Shown here one piece after another: positions 42,145 through 51,540 of a stretch of DNA of 64,000 nt. Position 1 is the stretch's first letter. Each line of letters opens with the position of its first letter. The position numbers and the translations under genes were made by a program. The notes under the pieces were generated by a model. That model did no database searches, was not told the origin of the DNA, and saw only the letters and a program-made list of their open reading frames with translations. The stretch is from QWHO01 sp039809865 (lineage in GTDB: Bacteria > Vulcanimicrobiota > Xenobia > Xenobiales > QWHO01): contig JBDHVW010000008.1 in NCBI GenBank assembly GCA_039809865.1, positions 86,669-150,668 of the forward strand, in the 5' to 3' direction.

Positions 42145-43113
42145 TTGGACTTCAAGGACTACTACAAGACTCTCGGCGTCGACAAAAAGGCCACCGAGAA
42201 AGAGATCAAGTCAGCTTACCGCAAGCTGGCCAAAGAGAACCATCCCGACGTCAAGAAGAACGACAAGGACGCCGAGAAAAAGTTCCGCGAGATCAACGAG
42301 GCCTACGAGGTTCTCTCCGATGCGGAGAAGCGTCAGAAGTATGACCAGCTCGGTCAGTACTGGAACCAGCCGCGCGGGGGACCGCGCGGCGGGGGCGGGG
42401 GCGGCGGCGTCCAGTTCGATTTTGGCGATCTGGGCGATCTCTTTGGCGGCGGCGGGGGCGGAGGCTCGGGCTTCTCGAGCTTCTTCGAGCACTTCTTCGG
42501 TGGCCAGATGGGCGGCCGCGGAGGTCGCCAACAGGCCCAGCAGCAACCCGACAGCGAGGCCGAGATCGAGGTCACGCTGGAGGAGGCGATCGCCGGTTCC
42601 TCCCGCACGCTCACGCTGGACCGACCGCAGGCGTGTCCCACCTGCCACGGCTCGGGTCTGATCCAGAACGGAATCTGCCCCACGTGCCGCGGCCAGGGGC
42701 AGATCAGCAACGCGCAGACGCTAACCGTCAAGATTCCCGCCGGGGTCAAGGAGGGCTCCAAGATCCGCCTGCGCGAGCATCACCTGGTGCTCATCATCAG
42801 GCTGGTCAAGGATCCGGTCTACGAGGTCAAAGGCCACGACCTTTACCGCGACGTTGGCGTGCCTGTCTACACCGCGGTGCTGGGGGGGAAAGTGCCGATC
42901 CGCACCCCCCGCGGACAGGAGATCGACCTCAAGATTCCGGCTCGCACCCAGTCCGGCAAACAATTCCGCCTGGGAGGCCAGGGTCTGCCCCGCATGAAGG
43001 GGGAGGCGCCCGGAGATCTGTACGCCAGGGTCAAGCTGGAAATCCCATCGGATCTCAGTTCCGAGGAGCTCGAGCTGATCGAGCAGTGGAAAAATCTCCG
43101 CAACGGGAACTAA
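42145..43113 (+). CDS. dnaJ: DnaJ-type co-chaperone with a reduced zinc finger
   Basis: 322 residues. TTG start with AAGGAG 6 nt upstream. J domain DYYKTLGVDKKAT with the HPD motif in NHPDVKK; a glycine-rich G/F region; then only two CxxCxGxG units (CPTCHGSG, CPTCRGQG) where DnaJ has four, so one zinc at most. In the C-terminal beta domain the segment between IRL and the strand LVLIIRLV lacks the usual GxGxxGxxGGPxGDLYV loop. Intermediate between DnaJ and CbpA. Stimulates DnaK ATPase and presumably binds substrate; directly behind dnaK. Confidence 0.92.
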   Translation: MDFKDYYKTLGVDKKATEKEIKSAYRKLAKENHPDVKKNDKDAEKKFREINEAYEVLSDAEKRQKYDQLGQYWNQPRGGPRGGGGGGGVQFDFGDLGDLFGGGGGGGSGFSSFFEHFFGGQMGGRGGRQQAQQQPDSEAEIEVTLEEAIAGSSRTLTLDRPQACPTCHGSGLIQNGICPTCRGQGQISNAQTLTVKIPAGVKEGSKIRLREHHLVLIIRLVKDPVYEVKGHDLYRDVGVPVYTAVLGGKVPIRTPRGQEIDLKIPARTQSGKQFRLGGQGLPRMKGEAPGDLYARVKLEIPSDLSSEELELIEQWKNLRNGN

Positions 43114-43147
43114 TTCCCCCCCTCACCTGTCAAACGACATGCCCCCG

Positions 43148-43172
43148 GGGACGGTTTCTCCAAGACCGTCCC
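43148..43172. repeat. Inverted repeat after dnaJ
   Basis: GGGACGGT (43148-43155) and ACCGTCCC (43165-43172) form an 8-bp stem with a 9-nt loop, 34 bases past the dnaJ stop. No T-tract follows; it runs straight into the heptad array. Confidence 0.6.
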
Positions 43173-43235
43173 GTCGAGAGTCAAGAGTTCCGAGTTGAGA
43201 GTTTCTCCGGGAGACTCTCGACCTCGATTCTCGAC
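43173..43235. repeat. Imperfect inverted array of 7-bp GAGTCGA-type repeats
   Basis: Left half GTCGAGAGTCAAGAGTTCCG continues to TTGAGAGT; right half ACTCTCGACCTCGATTCTCG then AC. The halves are imperfectly complementary and both show 7-base periodicity (AGAGTCA, AGAGTTC, CGAGTTG, AGAGTTT). It resembles the palindrome at 38584-38640. Confidence 0.65.
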
Positions 43236-43266
43236 CGGTAGCACTTGAAAAGGAGGTGCGCGAGCT

Positions 43267-44388
<1,122 letters not shown>

Positions 44389-44474
44389 GCGTCGGCGCTG
44401 CTCGGGTCGGGTAGCGGCCGTGGGCAGGTTCCGGTTCCGGAGGAGCTCGCGAGCGTGATTTCCTGCAGTCCCAC

Positions 44475-44507
44475 AGGCCCTGGTGCGGCCCACCACCAGG
44501 GCCTTTG
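44475..44507 (+). terminator. Intrinsic terminator after htrA
   Basis: AGGCCCTGGTG (44475-44485) pairs perfectly with CACCAGGGCCT (44494-44504), followed by a short T-run. It ends 6 nt before the next gene's ATG. Confidence 0.75.
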
Positions 44508-44513
44508 CGATCG

Positions 44514-46517
44514 ATGAACGCGCTGGAAAGGGCGCTGCGGAGCCAGGCATGGTGGGGCGCGCCGCTCCGTCATCTGGCCCTGCATCGCCTGCGAGCCCGA
44601 GCCCTGGCCGGAAACCTGGACGCCTGGCTCTGCCTGATGCGCGCCGGCCTGGACCACCCGGACGCGGTGCTGCGTGCGCAAGCCGAGGAAACCGTACGCG
44701 CGCATCTGGGACCTCTCGTGAAGCGGTTTGGACAGCAAGATTTCCCGCAGCTGCCGGAGTTGGCGCACCGGTTGCGAGAATACGGGGTCCTGGGCGCCGG
44801 GGCCGAATTCCAGGTGGCCCTGCGACGAGGGGAAAACCCGCTGGTCGAGGGGCTCGCGTCGCTCGAAGCCCTGGTCGAGCTCCTGGAGGGGCCCTGGGAG
44901 GAGCCGGTTCGTCAGTTTCTTGGCGGCCTGCCGCGCGGGTCCGGAGCGGAAATCCAGGCGGCCTTGCATCTTCTGGGGCGCAAGCTCGACCCGTGGCGCG
45001 AGGCTGACCCTGACGGCCTCGAGCTGGCCCGCGTCTACCGTCTGGCTGGAGCGCGGCTTCGACAGGAGCTGGCTTCGGCACTGCGCGAGCTCGGGCTGGG
45101 TGGTCTCCTCCCCCGAGCCGATGCACCGCTCCTCTCCAGCGAGTGGACAGCGCGACTTCACGACCTCCTGGCGCGCGGAGAACTCGATCTCCTCGCGAGC
45201 GAGCTCGACCAGGCGCTGCCCCGGCAGGGCCATGCGATCGTGCAGGGGCTGGCCGGTCGGCCGGACTGCCCGCCCGATATCGCTGCGCTGGCCCAGTGCC
45301 GGTGCGAGCCCTGCACGCCCGGCTTTGTCACCCTCGACTTCGGTGGCCAGCTCCCGCTCTGGTCGAGTGACGAGCGCTGGCTCGTGGCGGCGCAGGACGG
45401 CGAGAGCACGGGCCCTCTGGCCTCCCTGCGCCTCTTCGATCAAACAGGCGAGCGGTGGACGCAGGCGATGCCAAGTCTTGTGCCCGGAAACCTTGCGTGG
45501 ATGGAAGTCTTCAGTTACAGGAACTCGGCCCCTTTCGCCAGCTTTTCGCTCGACAGCCGTTTGCTCGGCTCCAGCCCCCGATGCCTGCACACCTGGGAAA
45601 GCTCGGACCACAACTGGGAGCTGGAGGAATGGCTGTCGACAGGCCGAGTGGACCTGTGGGACCCGGAAAGCGGACGCTCCCTGGGCCAGGTGCCTCTGCC
45701 CGGCAAGATCGCCCGCCTCTTCCCCGGGCGAAGCACAGTGCTCGCCCACCTGGAGAACGGCGAAATCCACGCCGTCGACCCGAGCGGAATCGTCTTCAGC
45801 GCTCTGACGCGCGGTCGGCTCGATTCGGTCCACCGAGGCGAGTGGGCTGTCATGAGCGACCCCGGAGAAGAGGGCCTCCACGTGCTCCGCCTCGGGGGAG
45901 CCCGGGGCTTTTCGCAATGGTGGGCGGGCCGAGGGCAGGTCATGCTGGTGGACGACCTGATCTTGACCGGCGACCGGTCCGGGTTCTGGCAGATCCTCGA
46001 GCTCGAGACCTGCCGCACGACCGGCTCTTTCGAGCCGCGCGGTGCGGTGAGAGAGATCCGCAGAGCGATGTCGTCGGGCCATCTCGTGGTGCTTACCGAG
46101 ACGCACCTCGAGCTACGCGATGCTTTGCGAGGACAGCTCATTGCCACTCAGCCGCTGGCCATCCCCAGCCCGCTCCTGCATCCTTCGGGAGAGCTACTCC
46201 TGGCGAGAGAACACCCGTTCTTTCGGCTCTATTCGGTTTTCGAGGCCGAGCCATTTGCCACGTGGCGCGCCGACGAGGCTCGAGACACGGGCTTCTCGCC
46301 GCTCGGCTCCTGTCTCGCGCAGGTGGGGAACAGCTCCACTCGCCTGATCCGCCTGCCCCCTTACGGCCGCCTCGACACGCTCGACCTGGCCGGGGTCGAG
46401 CCGCTGGCAGCCGAGCCCCTCTATGCCTGGATCGCCACCCTCCTGCGGCGGCGTTACCGTTACGAGGTCGAGCTCGGGGACAGCGTGCGCCGAGGGGACG
46501 ACATCGAGCTCGCCTGA
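44514..46517 (+). CDS. Unrecognised 667-residue protein, helical N-terminus and beta-propeller-like C-terminus
   Basis: No signal peptide. The first ~260 residues are Leu/Ala-rich helices that look like HEAT-type repeats (HLALHRLRARALAGN, VLRAQAEETVRAHLG). A Cys cluster (CRCEPC) marks the junction. The rest has recurring beta strands with WSSDERWLVAAQDG, RVDLWDPESGRSLGQV and HLVVLTETHLELRD, suggesting a WD40-like propeller. Seems to be a protein-binding scaffold. It sits between the htrA terminator and rarA. An in-frame TTG 9 nt upstream is possible, but ATG is preferred. Confidence 0.6.
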   Translation: MNALERALRSQAWWGAPLRHLALHRLRARALAGNLDAWLCLMRAGLDHPDAVLRAQAEETVRAHLGPLVKRFGQQDFPQLPELAHRLREYGVLGAGAEFQVALRRGENPLVEGLASLEALVELLEGPWEEPVRQFLGGLPRGSGAEIQAALHLLGRKLDPWREADPDGLELARVYRLAGARLRQELASALRELGLGGLLPRADAPLLSSEWTARLHDLLARGELDLLASELDQALPRQGHAIVQGLAGRPDCPPDIAALAQCRCEPCTPGFVTLDFGGQLPLWSSDERWLVAAQDGESTGPLASLRLFDQTGERWTQAMPSLVPGNLAWMEVFSYRNSAPFASFSLDSRLLGSSPRCLHTWESSDHNWELEEWLSTGRVDLWDPESGRSLGQVPLPGKIARLFPGRSTVLAHLENGEIHAVDPSGIVFSALTRGRLDSVHRGEWAVMSDPGEEGLHVLRLGGARGFSQWWAGRGQVMLVDDLILTGDRSGFWQILELETCRTTGSFEPRGAVREIRRAMSSGHLVVLTETHLELRDALRGQLIATQPLAIPSPLLHPSGELLLAREHPFFRLYSVFEAEPFATWRADEARDTGFSPLGSCLAQVGNSSTRLIRLPPYGRLDTLDLAGVEPLAAEPLYAWIATLLRRRYRYEVELGDSVRRGDDIELA

Positions 46518-46564
46518 GCTCGCGCTCCACCAGGGTTCGGCGAGGTCGGAGCAAAGAGCACCCG

Positions 46565-47911
46565 ATGCCCCCCAAGCGTTCCTCCGACGAGCCCACGCTC
46601 TTCGCTCCTCCCACCGCGTTCGACCCGGCCGCGCCCCTGGCGGCCCGCATGCGGCCGCGCAACCTGGATGAGTATGTCGGCCAGTCCCACATTCTGGGGC
46701 CGGGCAAGCTGCTGCGCAGGGCCATCGAGAACGACAACCTGCACAGCTCGATGCTGCTCTGGGGGCCACCCGGCACGGGCAAGACCAGCCTGGCGCGAGT
46801 CATCAGCGAGCATACCCGAGCCGAGTTCATCACGCTGAGCGCCGTGTTGTCGGGGGTCGCCGACCTGCGCCGCGAAGTGGCCACGGCTGCCCAGCACAAG
46901 CGCATGGGGCGGCGCACGATCTTGCTGGTGGACGAGATCCATCGCTTCAACAAAGCCCAGCAGGACGCGCTCCTGCCCCACGTCGAGGACGGCACCATCA
47001 CGCTGATCGGCGCCACCACCGAGAATCCGTTCTTCGAGGTCAACGGCGCCCTGGTCAGCCGCAGCCGCATCTTCCGGCTGCAATCGCTGACCGAGGACGA
47101 ATTGGAGCACATGCTGCACCGCGCCATGCAGGACGAGCGCGGCTACGGCGGGCGAGGCGTGGAGGCCGACCAGGAGGCGCTGCGCTTCCTGGCCGAGATG
47201 GCCGGAGGGGATGCCCGCACGGTGCTCAACGCGCTGGAGCTGGCGGTGGAATCGTCGCCGGGCGAGCGGGTCACGCTGGAGCGGGCCCAGGAAGCCCTGC
47301 AGCGGAAGGCGCTGCGCTACGACCGGGACGGCGATCAGCATTATGACACGGTGTCGGCCTTCATCAAGTCGGTGCGCGGCTCGGATCCTGATGCGGCGCT
47401 CTTCTACCTGGCCCGCATGGTCGAGTCGGGCGAGGATCCGCGGTTCATCATGCGACGGCTGTTCATTCTGGCGGGCGAGGACATCGGCCTGGCCGACCCG
47501 CAAGGCGTGGTCATCGCCGCCTCTTGCGCCCGGGCCCTGGAGTGGTGCGGGTTGCCCGAGGCCAAGTATCACCTGGCGATGTGCACGGTCTACCTGGCCA
47601 CCGCTCCCAAGTCGAACAGCATGCAGGCCTACTTCGAGGCCGAGGCAGCCGCGCTGGAGTCGCCCGACGCCCTGGTGCCGCCCCACCTGCGCGACGCCCA
47701 CTACAAGGGCGCCGCGCGGTTGGGCCACGGCAAGGGCTACAAGTATCCCCACAGCTTCCCGGGCCACTGGGTCGCCCAGCAGTACCTGCCCGACAAGCTG
47801 GCGGGACGAGAGTTCTACCAGCCGGGCGACCTCGGCTACGAGCAGAGAATCGCCCAGCGAATGCAGGTCTACCGACCCCGAGACCAGGGTGCTGCCGACG
47901 GCCCTCCCTGA
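46565..47911 (+). CDS. rarA: Replication-associated recombination protein A (RarA/MgsA)
   Basis: 448 residues, AAA+ ATPase. LAARMRPRNLDEYVGQ at the N-terminus, Walker A GPPGTGKTS, Walker B LLVDEIHRFNKAQQDALLP, sensor region LIGATTENPFFEVN and the long C-terminal tetramerisation domain (LARMVESGEDPRFIMRRL, AMCTVYLATAPKSN). Acts at stalled forks, related to clamp loaders. The stop codon begins an array of 7-bp repeats shared with the convergent EF-hand gene. Confidence 0.95.
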   Translation: MPPKRSSDEPTLFAPPTAFDPAAPLAARMRPRNLDEYVGQSHILGPGKLLRRAIENDNLHSSMLLWGPPGTGKTSLARVISEHTRAEFITLSAVLSGVADLRREVATAAQHKRMGRRTILLVDEIHRFNKAQQDALLPHVEDGTITLIGATTENPFFEVNGALVSRSRIFRLQSLTEDELEHMLHRAMQDERGYGGRGVEADQEALRFLAEMAGGDARTVLNALELAVESSPGERVTLERAQEALQRKALRYDRDGDQHYDTVSAFIKSVRGSDPDAALFYLARMVESGEDPRFIMRRLFILAGEDIGLADPQGVVIAASCARALEWCGLPEAKYHLAMCTVYLATAPKSNSMQAYFEAEAAALESPDALVPPHLRDAHYKGAARLGHGKGYKYPHSFPGHWVAQQYLPDKLAGREFYQPGDLGYEQRIAQRMQVYRPRDQGAADGPP

Positions 47912-47944
47912 CTCTCCGGTCTACCGTCTCCCGTCCCCCCTACC
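47910..47944. repeat. Five imperfect 7-bp repeats covering two convergent stop codons
   Basis: Units GACTCTC, CGGTCTA, CCGTCTC, CCGTCCC, CCCTACC. The complement (GGGACGG, GAGACGG, TAGACCG) matches the array at 21758-21792. The rarA stop (TGA 47909-47911) and EF-hand gene stop (minus strand, 47942-47940) fall at or in the array. Confidence 0.65.
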
Positions 47945-48587
47945 GGTAATACGGTGGGTTCGCCCAGCCCCAGCCGTGATTGACGCTGGTGAACTGGTGG
48001 CGCGGGTCCACGAAGTTCAGGCTGCCGCGGCCGAAGCCCGGGGTGGGGAAGTTGTGGGGGCTGTGGCTCTCCCAGGGCTGGAACTGGCCGTCGCGGTTGC
48101 GATCCACCAGCACGCGGCCACCGGCCTGGTCCAGCTCTGAAGCGGACAGGCGCCCGTCGCCATCCTGGTCCACCCCCTGCATCTGGCGCTGCAGGCCCTG
48201 GCCCTTCATGCGCTCGCAGAAGTCGACGTTGCCGTCGTTGTTGAAATCGTAGTTGCCGCCGAATGCCTTCAGACGGTCGCGTGAGGCCTCGATCTCCTCG
48301 GGGGTGATCCGGCCGTCGCGGTTGAGGTCGAAGGCCAGCACGCCGTCCTGGCCCGCGTCGTAGCGACCGTTGTTATTCAGATCGAGCCCGTAGCCCTTCG
48401 TCTCTCTCTGCCAGAAACAACCCGGCTCTCGTCCCACCGTGGCGTCGGGCAGAGTGCCGTGACCCGTGTTGATGGGATAAGGCTGAGGCCTGGGCGGGCA
48501 TGGACAGCAGCATCCCATCTGCTGCTGGTGGTTGAAATACATCTGGGCCAGGGTTGCCGCGTTCGCTGCTCCACCGATCATCAACAT
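47940..48587 (-). CDS. EF-hand calcium-binding protein
   Basis: 215 residues from the ATG supported by AGGAGGT at 7-nt spacing. N-terminal short hydrophobic segment, then CCCPC, then five EF-hand-like loops: DLNNNGRYDAGQD, DLNRDGRITPEE, DFNNDGNVDFCE, DQDGDGRLSASE and DRNRDGQFQPWE. Loops 2 and 4 are near-canonical at positions 1, 3, 5 and 12. The C-terminus is aromatic and Gly-rich. No classical signal peptide. Function unknown. Confidence 0.75.
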   Translation of the reverse strand: MLMIGGAANAATLAQMYFNHQQQMGCCCPCPPRPQPYPINTGHGTLPDATVGREPGCFWQRETKGYGLDLNNNGRYDAGQDGVLAFDLNRDGRITPEEIEASRDRLKAFGGNYDFNNDGNVDFCERMKGQGLQRQMQGVDQDGDGRLSASELDQAGGRVLVDRNRDGQFQPWESHSPHNFPTPGFGRGSLNFVDPRHQFTSVNHGWGWANPPYYR

Positions 48588-48732
48588 TTTAGAGACCTCC
48601 TGCACGCCGAATTGGACCTTCCACCTGCTTGATCACGCTCGGGCCGACGGAAACAAGTCGAGTGAAGTTAACAGATCCTTGCATTCAGGTTTCTAGCTTG
48701 TAAAAACGTTCGGGTTACAGGAAAGATCGACG

Positions 48733-49203
48733 ATGAATCGACAGTATCGACTGCCAGGGGAGGAAGGGGGGCCGCATGGGGTGGAAGTTCCCAGAAGACC
48801 GACCTACAAAGGAGCCGCTCCCCTGTATAACATCAACTCCCGGCTGAATCAGATCAAGCAGGCCATCGACGCGGTCGCCGCCGAGGAGATGAGCGTCGAG
48901 GAGTTCCGCAAATTCCTCAACACGACCAACGCTCAGCTCGAGGAAAAAGGGCGCGCCAATCGCGTCTGGCTCGAAGAGAGCGGGTATGCGGCTTCCTCCC
49001 CGGCCGAGGCCGAGCAGGCCATGGCGGGGATGGATCTCTACGAAGAGGGGCTGACCGAGATCCGCCGTTTCCTCGATGACGGCGACGTCGGCCACCTGGA
49101 AGCCGGTTTCAACCTCTGCAAAGAGGGCAACCAGAAAATGAACAAGGCCATGACGATCAACCGCGACGCCTACGAGGACCTGGAAATCAACTTCCAGATG
49201 TAG
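48733..49203 (+). CDS. Hypothetical 156-residue helical protein
   Basis: Cytoplasmic, charged, predicted mostly helical. Region 33-70 (NSRLNQIKQAIDAVAAEEMSV) and 100-155 (LDLYEEGL-type acidic helices) look like a small helical bundle. It contains no motif I recognise. Divergent from the EF-hand gene, 31 nt upstream of the MATE gene, possibly co-transcribed. Confidence 0.65.
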   Translation: MNRQYRLPGEEGGPHGVEVPRRPTYKGAAPLYNINSRLNQIKQAIDAVAAEEMSVEEFRKFLNTTNAQLEEKGRANRVWLEESGYAASSPAEAEQAMAGMDLYEEGLTEIRRFLDDGDVGHLEAGFNLCKEGNQKMNKAMTINRDAYEDLEINFQM

Positions 49204-49234
49204 GCTCGTTCGCCGCTCCTGTCGTCGCTGACGT

Positions 49235-50611
49235 ATGGATCTCACCCGTGAGCCCCTCCAGAGGGCCCTCTTTCGTCTGGCCGTGCCCATCATGGCCGGC
49301 ATGCTGCTCGAGACGCTGTTCAATCTGCTCAACGCCTTCTGGGTCGGCAGGCTGGGCACGCTGGCGTTCGCGGCCGTCAACCTGGCCAGCTTCACCGTCT
49401 GGATGCTGTTCGCGCTGGCCGCCATCGTCACCACCGGCACCAACGCCGTGGTTTCCCAGCGCATCGGAGCGGGCGATACCGTGCAGGCCCGCCGCGCCGC
49501 CCACGTGGGCATCTTGACCGCCTTCTTGCTGGGCGTGCTGATCGCGTTTCCCGTGCTGCTCTTTTCGGGCGACCTGCTGGCCTGGATGGCCGGGCCCGGC
49601 AAAGAAGCCGCCGAGGCGGTCAAGATCGGCACGGGCTACCTGATGCTGATCTTCCTCTGGGCGCCGATCCACTGCCTGAACGACACGATGGCGGCCCTAT
49701 TCCGCTCGGTGGGCGACACGCGCACCCCGCTCCGCATCTACAGCGTGGGGATCGCGCTGAACTTTCTCCTCGACCCGCTGTTGATCTTCGGCTTCGGACC
49801 CATCCCCCGCCTCGAGGTGCTGGGCGCCGCGCTGGCGACCAACATCTCGTTCACGCTGGTCACCGTGCTCTACTGCACCCGCTTGAAGGACCTTCCGTTC
49901 CAGATCGGGCGCCGCCCCGGCGAAGACTTGCGCCACATCTTCAGCCGCCACTGGCTTTTTCAGATCTTGCGCATCGGCGTTCCGCCCTCGGTCGGCTTCG
50001 TCACGTTCTGCCTGGTCTACATCTTCCTGGCTCCCATCGTGGGCTCGTTCGGCCCGCCTGCCCTGGCGGCGCTGGGCATCGGTCACCGGTGCGAGAGTCT
50101 GTCCTACCTGATCGGTCACGGCTTCGCGCTGGCCACGATCACGCTCGTCGGCCAGAATCTGGGCGCCGGCGAGGTCGAGCGGGCCCGGCAGGCGGCCTGG
50201 GTGGCGGTGCGAGCCGTCATGCTGACCGGTGCGGGCGTCACCGTGCTCTACTACGTGGGCGCCCCGGTCTGGGTGCATCTCTTCTCGCACGACCCCCAGG
50301 TGCTGCAGATCGGCATCCCCTACCTGCGCATCATGGCTTTCGCGCAACTGCCGATGGGCGTAGCGATGGTGCTCCAGGGAGCCTTCTCGGGCGCGGGCGT
50401 CACCGTCCCCCCCACCGTCGTCTCGGTCGCCAGCTCCACTCTCCGGGTTCCGCTGGCCCGCTTCTACGCGCTGGGACAGGGCCTGGGGCTCACCGCCATC
50501 TGGTGGGTGATCGTCGTGCTGACCTCTCTGCAGGGACTCACCATGTGCGGGTTGTTCCACCTGGGTTTGTGGAGGAGCAGACCCCCCAAGCTTGAAGCGC
50601 CCTCCCCATGA
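49235..50611 (+). CDS. MATE-family multidrug/Na+-driven efflux transporter
   Basis: 458 residues with about 12 membrane helices in two MatE repeats. N-terminal MDLTREPLQRALFRLAVPIM is a typical MATE beginning; internal landmarks are GTNAVVSQRIGAGD, FRSVGDTRTPLRIY and GQNLGAGEVERARQAAW in the second repeat. Exports cationic drugs or metabolites in exchange for Na+ or H+. The stop overlaps argF (ATGA). A metabolic link with argF is not obvious. Confidence 0.92.
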   Translation: MDLTREPLQRALFRLAVPIMAGMLLETLFNLLNAFWVGRLGTLAFAAVNLASFTVWMLFALAAIVTTGTNAVVSQRIGAGDTVQARRAAHVGILTAFLLGVLIAFPVLLFSGDLLAWMAGPGKEAAEAVKIGTGYLMLIFLWAPIHCLNDTMAALFRSVGDTRTPLRIYSVGIALNFLLDPLLIFGFGPIPRLEVLGAALATNISFTLVTVLYCTRLKDLPFQIGRRPGEDLRHIFSRHWLFQILRIGVPPSVGFVTFCLVYIFLAPIVGSFGPPALAALGIGHRCESLSYLIGHGFALATITLVGQNLGAGEVERARQAAWVAVRAVMLTGAGVTVLYYVGAPVWVHLFSHDPQVLQIGIPYLRIMAFAQLPMGVAMVLQGAFSGAGVTVPPTVVSVASSTLRVPLARFYALGQGLGLTAIWWVIVVLTSLQGLTMCGLFHLGLWRSRPPKLEAPSP

Positions 50612-51540
50612 GAACGATGTATGGCCGCCACTTCCTCAGTTTCGACGAGCTGAGCTACGACGATATCGGACAACTTTTCAAAACCGCCGAGACGCTCAAG
50701 ACCGAGACCCGCATGAAACGGTTCGCGCCCCTGCTGGCCAACCGCACGCTGGGGATGATCTTCGAGCAGACCTCCACGCGCACGCGCGTCTCCTTCGAGG
50801 TGGGGATGCGGCAACTGGGGGGCCACGCGCTGTTCCTCAGCGCCAACGACCTCAAGCTGGCCAAGGGCGAGCCCATCAAGGACACGGCCCGTGTGCTGTC
50901 GCGCATGTTGGACGCCATCATGGCCCGCATCTTCAGCCATGCCAATCTCGAGGAGATGGCGGCCTACTCGGCCGTGCCGGTCATCAACGCGATGACGGAC
51001 ATGTACCACCCCTGCCAGGCCCTGGCGGACATCTTTACCATTTACGAGCAGCGCGGCAAGCTCGAAGGCTTGAAGTTCGCCTACGTGGGCGACGGCAACA
51101 ACGTGTGCCACACGGCGCTGATCAGCGCGGCCAAGGTGGGCATGCACGCTTACAGCGCCTCGCCGGAAGGCCACGATCCCGATCCGGCCGTGGTGAAACG
51201 CTGTCAGGACTACGCCGCGGAGTGGGGCTCGGAAGTCAAGCTGGTGCGCGATCCCAAGGAGGCCTTCCAGGACGCCGACGTGATCTACACCGACGTCTGG
51301 CTCAGCCCCGGACAGGCGGGCAGCGAAGAAGAGCGCAAAGAGAAGTTCATGCCCTACCAGGTCAACGAGGCCGCCATGAAGCTGGCCCACAAGAAGTGCC
51401 TGTTCATGCACTGCCTGCCCGCCAAACGGGGACTCGAGGTGACCGAAGAGGTCTTCGAGAGCGCCAATTCAGTGGTCTTCGAGGAGGCCGAGAACCGGCT
51501 GCACGCCCAGAAGGCGCTGCTGGTTCACCTCATCCCTTGA
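50608..51540 (+). CDS. argF: Ornithine carbamoyltransferase
   Basis: 310 residues. Carbamoyl phosphate motif STRTRVSFE, HPCQALADI, the ornithine loop region with DVWLSPG, and HCLPAKRG (catalytic Cys-Leu-Pro). Forms citrulline in arginine biosynthesis. HCLPA and the Cys identify ornithine rather than aspartate carbamoyltransferase. ATG overlaps the MATE stop. No other arg gene is nearby. The 3' end overlaps the convergent methyltransferase by 11 nt. Confidence 0.94.
   Translation: MRTMYGRHFLSFDELSYDDIGQLFKTAETLKTETRMKRFAPLLANRTLGMIFEQTSTRTRVSFEVGMRQLGGHALFLSANDLKLAKGEPIKDTARVLSRMLDAIMARIFSHANLEEMAAYSAVPVINAMTDMYHPCQALADIFTIYEQRGKLEGLKFAYVGDGNNVCHTALISAAKVGMHAYSASPEGHDPDPAVVKRCQDYAAEWGSEVKLVRDPKEAFQDADVIYTDVWLSPGQAGSEEERKEKFMPYQVNEAAMKLAHKKCLFMHCLPAKRGLEVTEEVFESANSVVFEEAENRLHAQKALLVHLIP

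Noticed and set aside
45455..46564. Upstream in-frame extension of rarA
   Set aside because: It overlaps the orphan gene in another frame; RarA proteins start near MPPKRSSDEPTLF.
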